Positions 39,676 to 49,780 of a stretch of 64,000 bases of DNA are shown here, one piece after another. The DNA lies in assembly GCF_022539665.2 (NCBI RefSeq), contig NC_081340.1, forward strand, positions 5,455,357-5,519,356. The letters run 5' to 3'. The notes beneath the pieces are model-generated. The model did no database searches. It was not told where the DNA came from and worked only from the letters and a program-made list of their open reading frames with translations. The DNA is from Daphnia carinata. Its lineage: Eukaryota; Arthropoda; Branchiopoda; Diplostraca; Daphniidae. Numbering within the stretch: the stretch's first letter is position 1; the number at the start of each line of letters is the position of its first letter. Made by a program: the position numbers and the translations under genes.

Positions 39676-39811
39676 ATCGGTTACACTTGTGTGTTGCGCT
39701 TTAGCTGGCCCCTTTCTCTATCCAACGTTAAACACTGGCGCCCAGTCCTTTCCGAGACTTTTTTCTTTCCTGGCCGGGAGTTCACGGCCCACAAGGCCAA
39801 AGCTTACCACC

Positions 39812-39859
<48 letters not shown>

Positions 39860-42800
39860 AAACGTCCAAGATAAAGATAGAGAGAGAGAGAGAGAGAGAG
39901 AGGTTCTTATTTTTTTTTTTTTTTTTTTTTTGCCCACCTGCCCTAAGGCATTTGAGAATCTAGTAGTATATCCCGCCGCTCTGGTGATTCATCCGCGCAA
40001 CAGGTAGGACTGGATAAGAAAAGAAAAAAGAAAAAAAAAAAGGGCGGAGGAGAGGGAGAAAGAGAGAGAGAAAGAGAGAGAGAGATTTTCTAAGAGGGGA
40101 TGGATAGGAGGAGCTGTGTGGGTATAAAACGGGTGGTCAGGTGTCGCGCGCCCGCGTTGTGCTCCACCATCGTCCGTCCGGACCGGTCGTGCTCTCTCTC
40201 TCCTGTTTCAAGATGGGGACTTTGTGTTGCGCCCAAGTGATTCCACCAAGGGCGGATTGGACAACATCAACAGGTGAGTTTGTTTGTTTGTTTTTTTTTA
40301 AGGAAAAAGGTTTCACTTTCTCTTGTTATAACAATTTGACGTAAACATTTGATTCAACATGAAGAGAAAACAACAAACAAGTGGGGAAAATTGATTTCAA
40401 ACCGAAATCGATTTGTCAAGAAAAATGCAAGTCAATCCACGAGAAAACAGGTAAGACGACACACACAAGAAATGTTCCAGTTGTTTTCGTTCATTTGAAA
40501 ACTGGACTTCAAAAGAACAAAAAAAAAAAAAAAAAGAGTTTGAAACATAACGAAGATTTGGAAAAGGGAAAAAAAAAAAAACAGGCTCTTCCAATTGCTG
40601 ATGAGCATTTTTCTTACTGATTATTCTAATTCCGAGAAGTGATTTTTCGTTTGTATTTCGGCTTGTTTCTTCTTTGGATAACAATGTTGTTCCACGAAAA
40701 AAAAAACGAAACTAAATTGTTATCCAAAGATTTTTCCGACATGTGCGTGTGTGTGTATTTAAGACCTACATAATAAACGGATTTGACTACATTCCCCTCC
40801 CCCCTTGCCCCCCTCCCCCTCCACATGAAAAAATGTCGATGCAATTGCCAACTTGTTGTCTCCTGAAAAAACTATTCGTCTCTGTTTGATTTCGTGTTTT
40901 TTTTTTTCCCTACGTTTTTCTTTTTTATTTCGTTCGACACCGACAAAGAGGTAAAGTCAACAAACCTACGATTTCAAAAGAAAACAAAAATGAACAAGAC
41001 CTTTGAAAAAAAAAAAAACTTTACTTTCTTCTTGATTCATTTTTCTTTTTTTTCTCTATGAATGATGAAAATAAACGAAACATTTCTCTTCCGAAACATT
41101 CCGAAATCCTGTCAAAATAATCCCCTGGCGTTTTCATTTTTTTTTTTTTTTTTTTAATGTTCCGGACGTTTAGAAAACGCAGAAAAGAGGAAGAAGAAAA
41201 AAAAAATGACAAGAATTTGTGCACGGCTCACGTTCGTGCCTCATTTTTTTTTTCCCTTAACGAGGTAACCAAGTACAAGAAAAAAAAAAACATCCAAAAA
41301 ATGACGTTTAAAGAAGAAAACAAAAAAAACGTACAAGAATTTACATAGTAAAAGGACAGGCCCCGGTGTGTGTGTGCAGAGTCACACGTCAAACACTAGA
41401 AGAGGTGGGACGGCCACCTTTCCAAGTGCATTACTAAAGAGATGGACAACTGTTTTCATTTGCTACCATATGGCCAGCAAAAGGCGCGAGAAGGAGCCCC
41501 ACTACATCATCATTGGTAGTTGCGAACGTAACTGGCGTGACTGTGGCCCAATGTAGTCTGTGCGCACGGAAACGCTTTTCATACGGCTGGCAAGTGTAAT
41601 ATTACATGACGTATGTCTATGTTGCGTGAGACAAGTGGTCTTCAACATACCCCCCATCACAAAAGAAAGAAAGACAACCTCTTTTTTTCTTTCTTTTTTT
41701 TTCGAACTCTCCCGGTGAGCAAGGGGCGAAAATTTATTCATCCCGCTCTGTAGATCGTTTTGAAACAGAGGGGTCATTGATCATCTTTCTTTCTTTTTTT
41801 TTTCTAACCCGTTTGTATGCTTTGAATTTTCTTTTTTTTTTTGGGTTTTATGTATTCTTTATTTGATTGCTTTTATACACATACCCCCCTGAAATGGTTG
41901 ACGCACGTCATATAATCTTGAGTTATTTATATATTTTTTTTTTCTCCTTCTCTCTCTTTCTCTCTCTCTTCTGTTTCTCGAATCATTTTGGCAATTTCAA
42001 AAAAAAAAAAAAAGAGGAAAATGATAATAAAAGAGGGAGGGGATTGGTCATGTGTGAAACAATTCGTACTTTTTTTTTTTTATGTGTTTTAATATCTACA
42101 AGGCTCCGTATATACAGGCCATTTCTTTTATAAAAAAATTTGATATTTTGTTATTATTATTATTAATTTTTGCATAATGATGATTTTTTCTCATCTTTCT
42201 TTTTTTTTTTATAGAAAATCAAATACAAAAAAAATTTTTTTTTTTTTTTTTTTAGTGGATTAATTTGTTTTCAAATATGACCTATAGAGAGATAAAGAGG
42301 GGGACGGACAGAACAACAACAATGGAGGGAATTGTTCGTCGTGAAAATAACAAAAATGTCACACATGTTATTAGTAGTCTTCACACACAGATGGGACAAA
42401 CACACACACACACGCATACGCACGGAAATTATTTGTTTTTGTTTAAATCTCTCATTTCTCCGAGAAATAAAAAAAAAAAAAAAAAGGAGAAAAAAATTCC
42501 GGAGAAGTCGCGACGAATCGAAGAATAAAATAAAAATAAAAAAAAAAGTTGATTGATTGAAGAGTTATGATTCACGCAAGCCAATAGGAGAGAATTTCTT
42601 TTTATGGCACTGTTGGAAGGGTGGGCTTGAGGGAGGGCATCATCTGAATGTGAGAGATTCGACAGCGCGCGTCAATTGATATTACCAAAAAGAAAGAAAA
42701 AAAATGAATCAAAAGAAAATGAATTTCTCTTGTAAAGAGAACGAGAGAGAAACAAGTTTTCCTTTTCAATATTAGTATCATCATTCCCTTTAAAATTGAC

Positions 42801-45800
42801 GTTATAGACGAAACGGTGATAGAAACGCACGACCGTTCCCGCTAGAAAGAAAAAAAGGGGGGAGGCAGAGAGAAATGTCATCATCATAATAATCAAATGG
42901 TTTCTGGTTTTGGTACACGTTTTTTTTTTGTCTTTTCTTGTTTCTCTTTTTTTTTTTTTTTTTTTTTCGTCTTCTTGAATTTTCATCGAAAAAAGACGCA
43001 CTCACGGGGCACGTGCCCAAGGGATAACGCTGATACAGACTCGCGCAAAACATACGCACACAATCCCGCTTGTAATTATCAACAACATTCTAAGCTTCTT
43101 TTCTACTCCATTTTGTCTTTTTTGTTTTTTTGTTTATTGTTTTTTTTTTTTTTTTTTCAGAAAATGTTTCTCCTCTCTTTTTTTTGAATCATTAGCAATT
43201 CAAAACACGAACAGATTGAGAGACACCGAGAGAGAGCAAAGACTGTCGGGGAGGGCACAACTTGGGAGGGGGAATCTGGGCGGGAGGGAGAACCGGACGC
43301 GTTCCAGTTTTTACTTTCCGAAGGAGAGAAAGACTAAAAAAAAAAAAAAATTATTGCTTTTAATTTTTTTTTTTTTTTTTTTTGGTTTCTCTTCGTTCGT
43401 ATCCTTGTATAAATAAAAGATAACACTAGAACTAATTTTCTAATTTCACATTTCTCTTTTCTTTCAAGTGATTGGCAAAAATGGGTTTTCAGTGGCAAAA
43501 GATGACGATTCAATTCAAAACATTTGGCATTCGTCAACAACAACAATCTCTAAAATTGTTAGACATTTAAAAAAAAAAAAAAAGTTCGTTTCAAAAACCC
43601 CACCAAGAACAAATAAAAAAAAAACAATCGATTGTGACAACAAGATTTTCGTTGATCACAACTCGTTGACGCAAAGAGTAAAACAAAAAAAAAACGATTG
43701 CCGACGCTTTGTGGCGTCTCAAAAAAAAAAAAAAGAAAAGAAAAGAAGAAAAGCCGTTTGTACGTGTGCGTGTGTGTCGCGGGACTATTTTGCCAGCAAC
43801 GGCTAGTGGTCCCCCGCTTGAGGGCAGGTGAATCACGAAACTCGTGTGTGTTTGTATGAAGCGCGGGGCTCCGGTGGCAGAGCGCGCGCACGCGTGTGGT
43901 GATGCTGTTGCATTTTGGCCTTAAAAGGAGCGTCGACGACTTGGCCTCCAGAGGCCAACACAGCTCGGGCCAGAATAAAAGAGAGAAAGACTCGTTTCCT
44001 TCTTCTTCTTTTTTTTTTTTTTTTTTTTTTGCTTCTCAATCTATCTCCCTGTCTTTAACTGTGTGACGAGAGAAGGCCATCTTTGAAAACTCCTGTCGAC
44101 CTGCACTTCAACTCTTCATCATCACCAAACAGATGGATGGATTCAAAAAAAAAACAACAAAAAAAAAAACGCGGGGGAGGACTATGATCAACCAAGTGGC
44201 CAGCAAAAAGAAAAATGAAGAAGACGGACCGGAATGCGCAAACCGGTTGATGGAACGTGCGGATCACATCCAGAACGGCCTATATAGTCAGTGTGTATCG
44301 GGGAGATGGATGGAACAAGAAAATGGAGAGACGCATAAGGAAAAATAAGAAATGAAAAGAAAAAAAGAGCTGGACCACAAGCTTTATGTCTTTCACAATG
44401 TCTTCTATACTGTTACCTTCGACTCTCTCTCTTGCACACACACACACACACACACCACAAGAAGAAAAAAAATAACAGATAGAAGAACGGGAGGGAAAAG
44501 AGAGTGTGTCGAGAAGGAGGTACGAGGTGGAGGGGAGTACGAAAAAGAAAAAGGAAAAAAAACGGGGGACCATCTGCGCGCCAAAAAGCCATCCGGTGAC
44601 CTTTGGCCCGCGCGGACGGATCGGCGAGCAGAGTGGGCGGATGCGCGACGCTGAAAGCTTTCTGTCGATGTGTCTCAAGCGGCCGACAAATGCCAAACAA
44701 TTGCCGATAAAGCGCAAAATGACAACACATGGTGCGCGTGTGTGTGTGTGTGTGTGTGCGGGCCAACAGCTCAAAACTTCTTTTTCTTTTTTTTAAAGAG
44801 CCAGTTGCTGCTGTACGTGGTGGACGATTGAGGTCAGACGTCAGAGAGCGAAAGAGGAGGACTGCGACGTGGACCCTAACATTTTCTCCCTCTCCTCCGT
44901 CTTCTTTTTCTTCACGTGAACTTTGTCGGTTGGCACATTCAGCTCATTATACACACAGACAATCTCTTCTTGTTAACAGAGAGCATTGACTTGCCGTCTA
45001 AATCTCATTTTCTTTTCGTTCAAATCAAAGTTTCAAAAACAAAATTGTACTATTTGCTCTGCATCTTTTTTTTTTTCGAATCAACATTCCCCAAACTGTT
45101 TTCTCTTCTTCTTTGACGAAACACGGCGCATTTAACCGACTCGTTAAAACGGAAAGAAAAAAAAAAAAGTTGTAAACATTTTTTGAATCCCAAAAAAAGG
45201 TCGGACAGTTTCTCCTCGAGTTTTTTTTTTCTTTTTCTTTCGGGGATAGCGAAAAGAGAATAACCCGTGCAGGATTGCGTTAAGGGGGGCTCCCATCATG
45301 TTTTGTTTTTTCGAATTTCTCAGTCGTAAGACGCCATCCATCATCGGGAGCGGGACCGCCGTATGAGTCAAAAGGTCGGACTTGCTGACGCGACGTAAAG
45401 GGCAGAGCCATTGTTGGTCAAAGGACGTCGCGTCTCGTGAAGAAAATGTTTAGAAAAAAAAAAACAAAAAACATTTGGCTATCCCAATACACTTGTCCAG
45501 CTGCTTTCAGTCTACTAATAAACGTGGCGGTTTAGACGGACCACCAACGGTCCGCATTTCATTCTTCGTGATTTAATGACATTATTTTTTCTATCGATTA
45601 ATTAAAAAAAATATATATGTAAAATGCCCAAGGTCCTTTTTTTTTTTGCTAATCAATTGAAATGCCAGCCGGCGGAGGAAAAGAAGAATGAAATCAACTA
45701 CTGAATGAGGAGAGTTCACAAGAATGAGATATCGAAGAGAAGCGCAACATTTTTTTTTTTTTTTCAAGTTCAGTGGCGTCTCCGCCAATCCCTTATTTGG

Positions 45801-48549
45801 ACACGCAGAGTAAGCGACTCACTGACCGTACAAGGCCCATGAACCAACGATATAGACCTGGCCCAATCTTACGAGACCTAACGATCTTTATGGGATTCCC
45901 TTCTTTTGTTACCTGGCGAAAAGCACAATGATTATTGGCCACGATGACGATTTCCTTTTTTTTTTTTCTTTCCTACATGCCCGTTTCTTATAGGAAGAGT
46001 TAAGACGCAATCCAGCTCGTTACTGAGAGCTTTTTGACGGCGCAATCAAAACACCGCCGCTGACAACACAGACACACACACACACAACAGACAACAAGGG
46101 AACCCGCTGTGACGCTTTTCACTCGTTTTTTTTTGTTTTTGTTTTTTTGGCTTTCGGTCTTTGAATGAAAGGAGGAAAAGAAAAGATAATCAGATTTTGT
46201 TATCTTCATTACACGTGGAAATTATTCCTCCACTTTTCGTGTGTGTTTTACAAGAAGGACTAGTTGGATTTTCTTCACATAAAAAAAAAAGAGTTGGTGA
46301 TGATGAAAGAGAAGTACATCATCTTTACGGTGATGTTGTTGGTTTTAGAGTAGGGTGTAACTACATCGTTCGTTCCGCTCTAGTAACTGATTGTCTTTAA
46401 CGGCGAACCTACCATCCTTCACACACACACACACACGCACAACAAACAGAAGAGGGGGGAGGGGGGAAAGATATCAAGAATCATTTTTTGTCTTACGCAA
46501 AAAAGTTTCTAACTAAAAAAAAAAACAAATTTCAAAATGAAAAAAATTGCATCGACGGGATCGTTATCCCGCAAGAATAAAAAATGTGTCAAACCAAACA
46601 TTTTTGCGTTCCCACAACCAAACGTTTTAAAAAAAAAATGAAAACAGCACACCTATTTTTGAGTGTGCGTTGTTTCTCTTCAAGAAGAAGATGAAGGTTT
46701 TTTGAAAAACACAGTTCGAAAAAGGGGAAAAAAAATTTGAAAGAGCACTAGACTGTGGGAACCAAGTTTTAAAATAGCTCTTTTGTTTTTTAACCGGGAT
46801 AGAAGAAGCTAAGAAATGCAAGTCTTTTGAAAAATCGGATATTAGGATTTTTCGGGGAGTTTTTTTTTAAATAAAAAAAATTCTTTTTTTTTTTAAAGAA
46901 AAAAAAAAGGGAAATTTTGGAAATTTACGGGTAAAAAAAAAAAAGAAATAAACAAAAAATTCATTTTTGTTTTGTAGAGACAAAAAAGACCATCGGGAGA
47001 CGGCCGTGTGAGACGGGTCAGACTAGGTCATGGTTCTTATTTCTGTTTAACAAAAAAAAAAAGTGGAGATTTGAATGGGGGGGGGGGGATATGGGAAGAG
47101 TTAAGAGATAATAAGAGAAGGGAATCGCTTCACTAAATGTAACACTGGAAGCGATGAGCCACGCCTGAATGCCCTGATTCTGTTGATTGTGTTTGATGAA
47201 CTCTTTTTTTTTTTAACGTTTTTCTCTTCGATTTGTTTTTGTCACTTTGAACAAGTGAATTTCGGGGAAGGTAAAAATAAAAAAAAAGTGGGATTTGAAA
47301 ACAAAAATCGAAACGGACTATCTGCCTTGACTGTGCTGCGGCTGCGGTGTGGGTGCCGGCGAGAGCGTGAGATGACCCGAACCACCCGAGCCGGGCGACG
47401 ATAGACCGTGCTGGACGTATTGGTGTTGCGAGCTGTGGACATGGTGGAGGTGGCTACTGGGCCCGGGAGAAGGAGACCCGTGAGAAGCATAGGGAGATGG
47501 CACGTGATGGCCGGATAGATTGGAGGAAGGACCGGGACCAAGTGGCGGTCCCAGTAGACCTGGATGGGAATGAGCATGAGAATGGTGGCCGCCGCCGTGC
47601 GAATGGCCATGCCCGTGCGGCGACGGGTGCGAAGACGACTGATGGGAAGATAAAGCATGCGAGTGCGAAGGAGTAGGCGGAATGTGACCCGTGTACATCA
47701 TCTGCCTTACTTTCTGGTCCTCGTCGTGCAACGTGTAAGTCAGCTCCGTTTCCTCGAAGCCTGTCGCCGACATCCGCTGGTCAACCGTGCTGGACGGAGG
47801 GTCCGGTGAGTTGAGGCACGTTTGGATCAACGCCTTGCCCGCTTCGGACGTGATCATCGGTTGCAGCTTGCGTGTGGCGAATGTGTAGACGTGTCCCGTC
47901 TCGCTGGCTACCAGCAACATCACCTGGGTCCCGGTTAGTGTTGACAGCTCGTAAGCCTGCAATCATTTGAAACAAGCAAAAGTCAGTGGTTGGAAGGTGA
48001 CTGCGATGGATGACAAAAACATGTAATGAAAGCTGGGGGATAAAAGTTGAGTACGCTAACCTTCTTCATGATTCCTGTCTTTCTCTTTGAGAAAGTCGTG
48101 TATCTCCTGAGTTTGTTGTCGATGAATTCCATCTTGATTTTCACACGGCCTTTGGTTTTCTTGCCATTGGGTGGTGGTGTCTTTTTTGTTTGAGAACCAT
48201 TCTGGCCCCCACCAGATCCAGATCCACCATCGTCCATTGTGCTGTGGCCCATTCCGATAGTGGACATGGTAACATCACCCACCATCGGATCCTGCTTGAG
48301 GTTGAGTCCTGCTACATCAGCTGACCTTTTGGACGAGTGTTGATGGTGCTGTCCTGGAGATCCCATTCCGATGTGGCCTGTGGGACTCATTCCTTGAGGT
48401 CCACCATGACCAACGATGTGATGTTGGTGTTGCAGGACGTAGGGATCTTGTCCATGACCATAGAGGTCTACTCCATCCCCCGACAAGGCAGTGTGGGAGT
48501 AGTTCATGGTGTACCGAGATTCCGGCACGCCACTTCCCTGACTCTGCAT
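28308..48549 (-). CDS. SRF: Serum response factor (MADS-box), long form with distal C-terminal exons
   Basis: SRF (Drosophila blistered) is a MADS-box factor that binds CArG boxes and works with TCF-type ETS proteins or myocardin-family coactivators. Exon 1 (48549-48061) has a Gly/His/Gln-rich N-terminus, then the MADS core GRVKIKMEFIDNKLRRYTTF and SKRKTGIMKK. Exon 2 starts at 47956 with AYELSTLTGTQVMLLVASET and the SAM extension ending YTLHDEDQK. In the long form exon 2 stops at 47711 at an internal gtaagg donor. It joins in phase to 32090-31880 (DSESDDGDDAASSD), 31533-31156 or 31500-31156, 30201-30040, 28927-28742 and 28354-28308, ending TKSRAAKKNKK. The total is about 572 residues. The tail is Ser/Ala/Gly-rich with a polyserine tract and NLTPSQLASIAANLPG. 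Linkage across the 15.6-kb intron rests on phase and on resemblance to the acidic stretch after the SAM region of fly SRF; it is inferred. Confidence 0.72.
30400..30423. repeat. (CA)n microsatellite
   Basis: About 12 uninterrupted CA units, in a minus-strand SRF intron between the exons at 31533-31156 and 30201-30040. Confidence 0.9.
30771..30787. repeat. (TG)n microsatellite
   Basis: About 8 TG units, 350 bp from a CA tract of the opposite phase in the same intron; the two could pair as an imperfect inverted repeat. Confidence 0.85.
31359..31402 (-). repeat. Coding (GAA/TTC)n tract encoding polyserine in SRF
   Basis: An imperfect trinucleotide repeat, TCT-rich on the coding strand, encodes most of a run of 13-14 serines interrupted by Thr in the SRF long-form tail. 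Such tracts change length easily by slippage and would vary the protein between alleles. Confidence 0.7.
33615..33643. repeat. (CA)n microsatellite flanked by A and T runs
   Basis: About 14 CA units followed directly by an A run and a 19-base T run. Confidence 0.9.
34027..34054. repeat. (CA)n microsatellite
   Basis: About 14 CA units passing into a short GA stretch. Confidence 0.9.
36622..36654. repeat. Poly(A) run, 33 bases
   Basis: One of the longest A homopolymers in the window. No target-site duplication or retroposed gene was seen beside it, so it looks like slippage growth and not an insertion tail. Confidence 0.85.
38717..38741. repeat. (TG)n microsatellite
   Basis: About 12 TG units in the large SRF intron. 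Confidence 0.9.
39620..39674. repeat. (TG)n microsatellite, interrupted
   Basis: A 55-bp TG tract with two interruptions (CTG and TATA). It lies 140 bp from the poly(C) run. Confidence 0.9.
39813..39857. repeat. Poly(C)/poly(G) run, 45 bases
   Basis: Forty-five consecutive C on the plus strand with no interruption. It lies between a TG microsatellite and a GA microsatellite. On the minus strand, the SRF sense strand, this is a 45-base G run that could fold into G-quadruplexes. Confidence 0.9.
39879..39902. repeat. (GA)n microsatellite
   Basis: About 12 GA units just after the poly(C) run; more GA-rich DNA follows at about 40039-40085. GA tracts are candidate GAGA-factor or CLAMP sites in arthropods, which is inference. 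Confidence 0.85.
40123..40273 (+). CDS. Candidate first exon of an unidentified plus-strand gene inside the SRF intron
   Basis: TATAAAA at 40123-40129 lies about 84 bp before an ATG at 40213 in good context (caagATGg). The frame reads MGTLCCAQVIPPRADWTTST and ends in phase 1 at a consensus donor (cag|gtgagt) at 40273. The N-terminal MG followed by CC resembles a myristoylation/palmitoylation signal. The surrounding 150 bp are GC-richer than the rest of the intron. I could not identify the second exon with confidence: plausible acceptors lie before 43471 and 44800, and the latter gives about 60 open codons. The coordinates include the TATA box and the 5'UTR. It could be noncoding. Confidence 0.3.
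44434..44455. repeat. (CA)n microsatellite
   Basis: About 11 CA units. A reciprocal GT tract lies near 44737-44758. Confidence 0.85.
47318..48549 (-). CDS. SRF: Serum response factor, short form (exon 2 read through)
   Basis: If the donor at 47710 is not used, exon 2 stays open for another 130 codons to a TAG at 47320-47318, giving a 375-residue protein. The extra tail begins VRQMMYTGHIPPTPSHSHAL, then becomes rich in His, Gly, Ser and Pro (HGHGHSHGGGHHSHAHSHPG), and ends PTPQPQHSQGR. A 130-codon open frame of balanced codon use directly downstream of a splice donor in an AT-rich genome is unlikely by chance, so it is probably a real alternative end. The MADS and SAM regions are shared with the long form. 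The form would need an alternative polyadenylation site within the large intron. Confidence 0.8.
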
Positions 48550-49101
48550 GATTATTTCAGCGGGGTAGTGAATTCTTGAAACGTGGTGGGAAACGAAAAT
48601 AAAATGTCAAAGTATATGTGCACTAAGGGCACACCACCAAACAGTTATAGGGTACGAAACGACTACGTTGACCACTGCTTTCTGAGCTCAACAATACACG
48701 ATCGCAAACACTACACGAACGAAAAAGTAACAGAGTTGAGCAGCAACGTATAATCAACCGGTTTGGGCGGCCATCGGGTCGCTTCTGAGGTCTCAGAACA
48801 AAATCTTTCCCTCTCTTTCTCACTCCCCTCCCTCTATTGGCTTCACGAGATGTCTTCCACATGACAACTAGCAGACGATGACTCTACAACAAAATAGTTC
48901 TGGGAGAATCCCGATTAATTCTCATTAAATCATCCATCAATATCAAATTTATTTGAAAAAAAAGTCAAATCAAAGTTTAAGAAATGGTTCTCTTAATGCT
49001 AACACAAAACTACATCTATTTGATGACGTCACAGAGTGGCGGAGGTATACATCGAATCTAAAAAAGTCAAGAGAAAAAATCCCGCTCGTCTCCTGCCATG
49101 C

Positions 49102-49118
49102 CCATAAAAGGCAAGGAT
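49102..49118 (+). promoter_or_regulatory. SRE-like element: CArG box plus adjacent ETS core, upstream of SRF
   Basis: CCATAAAAGG at 49102-49111 is an exact CC(A/T)6GG CArG box. One base later AAGGAT (49113-49118) fits the TCF/ETS core [C/A][C/A]GGA[A/T]. It lies about 550 bp upstream of the SRF start codon and just downstream of the ninein polyadenylation signal, so it belongs to the SRF promoter region. Vertebrate SRF is known to regulate its own gene through CArG boxes. Relative to the c-fos element, the ETS core is on the other side of the CArG box. Binding here is inferred. Confidence 0.45.
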
Positions 49119-49142
49119 GCCTTTTACGGACGACCGAAGCGC

Positions 49143-49157
49143 CGCGCGCGCGCGCGC
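49143..49157. repeat. Alternating CG tract, 15 bp
   Basis: Seven and a half CG units, a sequence able to form Z-DNA, about 25 bp from the SRE-like element in the SRF upstream region. It is also unusual because CpG runs are scarce elsewhere in the window. Confidence 0.8.
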
Positions 49158-49780
49158 ATATCGGACACAAGAAACGTTTTCTTACTTGTCGATGGCCGTT
49201 TTTTAGAAACCTGGGACAAAACGTGTCCAGCATTGCGTATTCCGCGCAAATACTCGGTACTCGACCATGTTGGGGCTTACTTAACCCACAAATTATCATC
49301 GAGGTTATACTTCATTTTGGTTCGCCAATACTAAACGTGCTAAACACGTATTTTTAGTAAGTGGATAGATATTTTTTTTCCTCAGCATGACACATGTATT
49401 TAAATTTCGATAACTAAAATTTTTATTCATTTATTTATATTTGTAAAAAAAAATCGCATTATTAATTGTGCACTTTCGATATTAAAAAAAAAAGAGTTGC
49501 CTTTGATTAAAAGAAATTGACGAGCGGTACAGGGCTGTAATTACAATGGAGATAGTGAGCAATTTCTGTGATCTTGAATTAAATTATGGTGAGAAATAGG
49601 ATTTTGTAGGTCGTAAATAGCTTTAAAAAAAAGTACGATTCGATACAAAGTTCATCATTCAAAATTTCCAAAGAGTTTTCTGAGAATTTTGATCACAATC
49701 TGGGTTTCGCAAATACACTGAAGACGAAAGATGATGTGATGAAATCGGAATTTGCAGTCGTTCGATAAAAACAGATAAAA

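Larger units (their letters stand above)
32141..47317. other. Large SRF intron, repeat-rich, without a confirmed gene
   Basis: About 15 kb dominated by A and T homopolymers and CA/GT, GA and GAA microsatellites. Frames of 60-160 codons are common, but they are made of Lys, Phe, His-Thr or Pro strings from these repeats. Only one plus-strand candidate exon near 40213 has surrounding signals worth annotating. A CArG-like CCAAAAAAGG occurs at 39323-39332. No transposase, reverse transcriptase or RNA gene was recognised. Confidence 0.55.
48550..49780. other. SRF upstream region and ninein 3'UTR
   Basis: A minus-strand AATAAA at 49427-49422 probably ends the ninein transcript. The remaining roughly 870 bp up to the SRF start include the SRE-like element, the CG tract and a hairpin (aaaaggca / tgcctttt, 49106-49125). 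No coding region was found. Confidence 0.55.

Noticed and set aside
39608-39963. Plus-strand frames with polyproline and Cys/Val strings
   Set aside because: They are translations of the TG microsatellite and the 45-base C run.
44280-44796. Overlapping frames of 96-164 codons on both strands
   Set aside because: They run through CA and GT microsatellites on both ends and have no recognisable domain. A possible acceptor before 44800 is mentioned only with the candidate exon at 40213.
45191-45202. CArG-like CCAAAAAAAGG in the SRF intron
   Set aside because: Seven A between CC and GG instead of six; does not fit the consensus.
47242-47658. 138-codon minus-strand frame overlapping the SRF tail
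   Set aside because: Offset frame of the SRF short-form tail; it lacks the link to the MADS/SAM frame.
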